Source: Kosakonia quasisacchari
GTDB lineage: Bacteria > Pseudomonadota > Gammaproteobacteria > Enterobacterales > Enterobacteriaceae
DNA length: 64,000 bases
NCBI RefSeq assembly: GCF_004331415.1
Contig: NZ_SJOP01000013.1
Coordinates: 120,586 to 184,585 of the forward strand
Direction of reading: 5' to 3'
Position 1 is the stretch's first letter. The number at the start of each line of letters is the position of its first letter. Both the position numbers and the translations under genes were made by a program. Below the pieces are notes generated by a model, which was not told where the DNA came from, did no database searches, and saw only the letters and a program-made list of their open reading frames with translations. Positions 60,211-64,000 of the stretch are shown here, in pieces.

Positions 60211-61371
60211 ATGAAGTCTCTTAACAATTTGCATTTAGAAAACAATGCCAGGATGGGCACTTATAATAATCGCACTGTTCCCGTAGCATATCACGATCTT
60301 GCGGTTGAATATAAAGCAGTCAGGGAAAATGCCTTGCTTGTCGATTATTCACATATGTCTATTGTTAGCGTGATGGGCGATGATGCCTGGGCTTTAGTAA
60401 ATCATATGGCCTCTGCTGATATCTCAATCATTCGCGATGAGCAAGGTATCTATTCATTGGTATTAAATGAGGACGGTACTATCCGTGGGGACATTTATGT
60501 GCTCTGCACCTCTGACGGTTATTACCTCCTTTCAGAAAATATCCCGGCTCCGGAGATCATTGAACGTCTTTCTTCAATTTTAGAAAGCGATGAAGCACTT
60601 GATATTGTTGAACTCCCGGAAATTAAATCTATGGCAGATAGTGGCTGGGGCGCTATTATGCTGGAAGGTACTTACTCCTGGGAAGTTATGTCAGAAATAT
60701 ATGGTTATGACATCATTGGTTTGCCTTACTTTGAGTATATTAATGAGGCCGATGAATTGATCATCTTCCGCTGTGGGAAACATGGCGAATTTGCGTATAT
60801 GGCCATTGGTCAGGAATCTTCCCTGGTGAAATTATGGGAAAACATCCTTGCGATTGGTGAGAAATATGAATTGAAAACGGGTGGTATCCAATACCAGGAT
60901 ATTGTTCGTCTTGAGAACACTGGCTGGGATGAAGGTATTTTTTCCGAATATAGCCAAAATCCAATTGAGCTGCAAATGCAGTGGGCAATTCAATACGATA
61001 AAGAAAATTTTATTGGCAAATCAGTGATAGAGCCACAGTCCCATAACCTGGGGGCACGTAAACTTGTTGGTATGCTCCCGACTGCAGAGTGCAGTGGTAT
61101 TAAATCTGATGATAAAGTTTTGGTTGAGGGTAAAGAGGTTGGCATTATTGTTAAATCCGGTTTTTCGCCTGCTCTACAATCTTTTATCGCGCTGGCTTTG
61201 ATTGATAATGACTTTGCTTTGGCGGATATATCAGGGTTTGAAATTTTAACGGTAGAAGAAACTATCCCGGCAAGAACACAAAGTGTGCCGTTTTTATATA
61301 ACTTAAGTATGTTGGTTAATCCGGCTGAACATAGTTTTATTGATGCGTCAAAGTCAAAGCGAATTATGTAA
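60211..61371 (+). CDS. GcvT-like aminomethyltransferase homologue (CylF-type)
   Basis: The 386-residue product resembles the folate-binding T-protein of glycine cleavage: LLVDYSHMSIVSVMGDDAWALVN at the start, the NEDGTIRGDIYVL segment (about 86 to 98), and a C-terminal barrel domain with the GKEVGIIVKSGFSPAL strand pair. The first Asp of the GcvT DD pair is replaced by Gly93, while Asp94 remains, so chemistry may differ from glycine cleavage. No gcvH or gcvP is present. A GcvT-like protein inside a fatty-acid-type operon is the hallmark of CylF in granadaene synthesis, where its exact reaction is not settled. The start at 60211 follows an AAAAGG site. Confidence 0.8.
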   Translation: MKSLNNLHLENNARMGTYNNRTVPVAYHDLAVEYKAVRENALLVDYSHMSIVSVMGDDAWALVNHMASADISIIRDEQGIYSLVLNEDGTIRGDIYVLCTSDGYYLLSENIPAPEIIERLSSILESDEALDIVELPEIKSMADSGWGAIMLEGTYSWEVMSEIYGYDIIGLPYFEYINEADELIIFRCGKHGEFAYMAIGQESSLVKLWENILAIGEKYELKTGGIQYQDIVRLENTGWDEGIFSEYSQNPIELQMQWAIQYDKENFIGKSVIEPQSHNLGARKLVGMLPTAECSGIKSDDKVLVEGKEVGIIVKSGFSPALQSFIALALIDNDFALADISGFEILTVEETIPARTQSVPFLYNLSMLVNPAEHSFIDASKSKRIM

Positions 61372-61389
61372 CTCTAATAATTAAAATGA

Positions 61390-61425
61390 AAGTAAAGTGA
61401 CACGTATAAATATGTTGCTTTACTT
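61390..61425 (+). promoter_or_regulatory. hairpin in the gap before the ketosynthase gene
   Basis: The 8-bp arms AAGTAAAG (61390 to 61397) and CTTTACTT (61418 to 61425) enclose a 20-base loop in the 100-base gap, the only sizeable gap in the operon. No T run follows, so it is not a standard terminator. It could stabilise or separate the mRNA segments. Confidence 0.4.
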
Positions 61426-61471
61426 CGGCTATTTATTATGGACTAAAAAGTTTTCTACTGCGGGGATAACG

Positions 61472-64000
61472 ATGAAGACGAACCGAAAACGAGTTGTAAT
61501 TACTGGTATGGGGATTTTGTCATCCCTGGCCGAAACTATTGAAGATTTCAAACAAGCGCTCTTTGATAAAAAAAATGGTGTCGGCAACAGTGAGCGGTTT
61601 ACCGTGTGGTTTGAAAATGCTCGTGCAGCGGAAGTTCTTCACGAAATAGATTATTCAGGGATCCCCGAAGACATCATCCACTCATTGGATAATGCTGCCT
61701 TATGGGCATACAAAGTGGGCAAGGATGCCCTGACTCAGGCTGGACTTGTTACTAACAAAGCCTGCCTGGATGAGACAGGATTAATTGTTGGCGTTTCTTC
61801 TGCTGGAACAGAAGCGTTTCTGCCAATTTTCGAGCAGCGCATGGAGGATTTCTCACTTCGCAAGGCTATTTATTCGGGGGGATTTTCTTCTTGTTGTTCA
61901 AGTGTTTCGACGCTCTTAGGCCTCAAAGGCGGCGGGGAATTGGTGGCAACAGCCTGTACTGCCAGCCCTAACGCAATCGGTATGGCGTTTGACTATATCC
62001 AAAATGCTAAGAGTAAGACCATGCTGGCTGTCGGTACCGAACCGATCTACCTGCCAACATTTGCTGGGTTTTACGCATTGAACGTTATGCACCCCGACTC
62101 CTGCACCCCTTTTTCAGGTCAGTCTGGCATGTCTATCGGCGAAGGTGCCGGTGCGATCGTGCTGGAGGATTATGAACACGCTATCGCCCGCGGAGCCAAA
62201 ATTTACGGTGAAATTCTTTCGTACGCAACCTCATGCGATGCCTACCACGAAACGGGCCCTGACCCACGAGCCAGCGGTGCTGTACAGGTCATGCTTAAAG
62301 CCATGGAGAATGCTGGCGTAAAACCGGAACAAATTGATTACGTTAACGCGCACGGCACGGGCACAGAGGCGAATGATCGCATTGAAACGCTGGCGATGAA
62401 GAAAGTGTTTCCAGATAGCCACCATTTACTTGTTAGCTCAACAAAATCTTATTTCGGTCACAACATCGGTGCCGCAGGCATTGTTGAACTCATCGCTTGC
62501 CTGGTGACGCTGCCTGAAAATAAAGTTTTACCGACACTCAATTTCTCAATTCCACGCCCAAATTGCGACCTGGACTATGTCCCTAATGAGTTTCGAGAAA
62601 AAGAAATTAATATCTTTATGAAAAATAACTATGCATTTGGTGGAAATAACTGCTGCATGGTGGTGAGTACAAAACCAGGGACGGTGCCGGTTAGTCAATA
62701 TGACAGTAAGCGTGTGGCTATTACTGGCGTAGGAGCCGTAACGGCGATTGGTCACACTGTTAACGATATTTTGCACAGCGTCTGGCAAAAAAATAACGAA
62801 CCCGTATTGGGCGGCGTCACGTTTCCTGATGACACCCTCGCAGAGGCGCGGGAATTGTTAAGGGTGCTGGTAGCCACAAATCAACTCGAAGAAATTTTTG
62901 GCGATCAAGATGCTATAAGCACCGGAACGTTTCCGGAACAGGAGCCGGATTTTAAGACCTTCCAGGTAATGGGGCTGGAGCCGCGTAAACATCTGCGCCG
63001 TTTTGATGCCCGAAAGGCAACACGTGGTGGTACGTTTGCTCTTGTTGCGCTGTCTGAATCGTTGAATATGGCAAAACGTAAAATAAAGCGTGATGGCGAA
63101 GAGCTCGGCATGATCATGGGGATGTCTCGTGGCCCCCAGGAGACTACCTATAAATATTTGCAGAGCCTGAAACCCGATCCGCGGAAAGTTAGTACCTCAG
63201 AGTTCCCGGGCTCGTTGATGAATTCTATCGCCACGTTCTGCGGTATTTCTGAAGGTATTAAAGGTTATACCACCACACTTGCAACCGGCGAGAATGCGGC
63301 GCTCGGCGCATTAACCTATGGCTATGAAATTATCCGGCAAAACCTGCAACCCCACGTGATAGTGGGTGGTGCTGATGAATATTTCCCCTCGTTGTCTCTC
63401 TATATGGATGCGCTAACACAGAAAATCCATATGACTTCTGATGTCAACGATTATCAGATTTATGGTGAGCAGCCAAAGGGATTCATTCCCGGGGAAGGTG
63501 CTTGCATGTTACTGCTGGAAGCCCCTGATGCTGCAGTAGCGCGTGGTGTCGAGGTGATGGCCGAAATTACGGGCTACGGTAAATCCAGCAGTAATAGTTA
63601 TTTTGACGCATCATTATTAAATGAAAAATCGTCAGCTATGTCCCTTGCTATTGAGCGAGCACTTAATGATGCCGGCGTAAATGCAACAGATATCGATTTG
63701 GTTTGCGGCAGTAGCAATGGCAGTAAAGAAAATTCGCAAATTGAAATCGACGCCATCTACGGTGTTTTCCACAAAGAGAATCCACGAGTTCCGGTTGTTA
63801 ACTATAACGCTTATTTTGGGTTCGTAGCTTCGTCTGCTGGGTTGCTAAATCTTTTGGTGCTCATTGATTGCATTAAAAAACAATCAGTGCCGGCTATTCC
63901 ATATACTCAAGCGTTCTTCGATTCACGTATAAACTTCGTGCGGAGTCCACAAAATTTAACGCTTAAGCATGTGCTTCTGGTTGGGGCAACAGAAGGTGGG
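61472..64000 (+). CDS. fused ketosynthase and chain-length-factor-like protein, 3' end outside the window
   Basis: An 843-codon frame stays open to the window end. The start ATG at 61472 (MKTNRKRVVITGMGILSSLA) follows a CGGGGA site. Domain 1 (about 7 to 405) is a complete FabF-type ketosynthase with nucleophile Cys162 in TACTAS, His294 in NAHGTGT and Lys325/His330 in TKSYFGHN. Domain 2 starts at Arg414 (RVAITGVGAVTAIG) and keeps the fold, but the aligned positions are Ala604 (TLATGEN), Ser747 (CGSSNGS) and Phe784 (YFGF), so it cannot condense by the usual mechanism and resembles a chain-length factor. The last residues (HVLLVGATEGG) align near the end of a ketosynthase, so only about 10 to 25 residues are missing. 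It corresponds to CylI. Base composition is less AT-rich than in the preceding genes. Confidence 0.88.
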   Translation, partial: MKTNRKRVVITGMGILSSLAETIEDFKQALFDKKNGVGNSERFTVWFENARAAEVLHEIDYSGIPEDIIHSLDNAALWAYKVGKDALTQAGLVTNKACLDETGLIVGVSSAGTEAFLPIFEQRMEDFSLRKAIYSGGFSSCCSSVSTLLGLKGGGELVATACTASPNAIGMAFDYIQNAKSKTMLAVGTEPIYLPTFAGFYALNVMHPDSCTPFSGQSGMSIGEGAGAIVLEDYEHAIARGAKIYGEILSYATSCDAYHETGPDPRASGAVQVMLKAMENAGVKPEQIDYVNAHGTGTEANDRIETLAMKKVFPDSHHLLVSSTKSYFGHNIGAAGIVELIACLVTLPENKVLPTLNFSIPRPNCDLDYVPNEFREKEINIFMKNNYAFGGNNCCMVVSTKPGTVPVSQYDSKRVAITGVGAVTAIGHTVNDILHSVWQKNNEPVLGGVTFPDDTLAEARELLRVLVATNQLEEIFGDQDAISTGTFPEQEPDFKTFQVMGLEPRKHLRRFDARKATRGGTFALVALSESLNMAKRKIKRDGEELGMIMGMSRGPQETTYKYLQSLKPDPRKVSTSEFPGSLMNSIATFCGISEGIKGYTTTLATGENAALGALTYGYEIIRQNLQPHVIVGGADEYFPSLSLYMDALTQKIHMTSDVNDYQIYGEQPKGFIPGEGACMLLLEAPDAAVARGVEVMAEITGYGKSSSNSYFDASLLNEKSSAMSLAIERALNDAGVNATDIDLVCGSSNGSKENSQIEIDAIYGVFHKENPRVPVVNYNAYFGFVASSAGLLNLLVLIDCIKKQSVPAIPYTQAFFDSRINFVRSPQNLTLKHVLLVGATEGG

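Overview
The window is chromosomal DNA of a member of the Enterobacteriaceae. The first 52 kb keep the gene order and product lengths of the Escherichia coli region from kdsB to yccA almost gene for gene: kdsB, ycbJ, elyC, cmoM, mukFEB, ldtD, mepK, gloC, aspC, ompF, asnS, pncB, pepN, ssuEADCB, pyrD, zapC, ycbX, rlmKL, uup, pqiABC, rmf, fabA, lonH, matP, ompA, sulA, sxy, yccS, yccF, helD, mgsA, yccU, hspQ, rlmI, acyP, tusE, yccA. The moderately high GC content and proteins close to but distinct from E. coli suggest an Enterobacter/Kosakonia/Klebsiella-type genus. I cannot name the species from sequence alone.

The conserved backbone (1 to about 52.2 kb) covers LPS precursor synthesis (kdsB), tRNA wobble methylation (cmoM), the MukBEF condensin, a periplasmic peptidoglycan pair (LdtD makes 3-3 crosslinks, MepK hydrolyses them), porins and outer membrane proteins (ompF, ompA), NAD salvage (pncB), sulfonate use (ssu), pyrimidine synthesis (pyrD), cell division control (zapC, sulA, matP), 23S rRNA methylation (rlmKL, rlmI), lipid transport (pqiABC), ribosome hibernation (rmf) and unsaturated fatty acid synthesis (fabA). 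Regulatory sites can be read directly: a PurR operator and a start-switching hairpin at pyrD, FabR and FadR sites at fabA, a LexA box at sulA, the long ompA leader and many intrinsic terminators. yccT (csgI), which lies between mgsA and yccU in E. coli, is absent.

After yccA comes an orphan OppA-family peptide-binding protein and then serT (tRNA-Ser, anticodon UGA), a plausible island attachment point. Beyond serT the DNA becomes visibly AT-rich and holds accessory genes. A minus-strand pair encodes a MarT/CadC-like membrane-bound regulator and a FidL-like small membrane protein. Across an AT-rich intergenic region lies a plus-strand operon: a two-partner-secretion outer membrane transporter (ShlB/FhaC family), an AcpS-type phosphopantetheinyl transferase, a FabG-like ketoreductase, a FabZ-like dehydratase, an acyl carrier protein, a GcvT-like aminomethyltransferase homologue, and a very large protein made of two ketosynthase domains that runs off the window end.

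The enzyme set of this operon matches the core of the Group B Streptococcus cyl operon (cylG, cylZ, acpC, cylF, cylI, cylK), which makes the haemolytic polyene lipid granadaene. The large protein has a catalytically complete first ketosynthase (Cys162, His294, His330) and a second one that has lost all three catalytic residues, so it reads as a fused ketosynthase/chain-length factor. The best working idea is a dedicated type II polyene or fatty-acyl pathway, locally controlled by the MarT/FidL-like pair and physically linked to a TpsB transporter. This combination is the most interesting content of the window.
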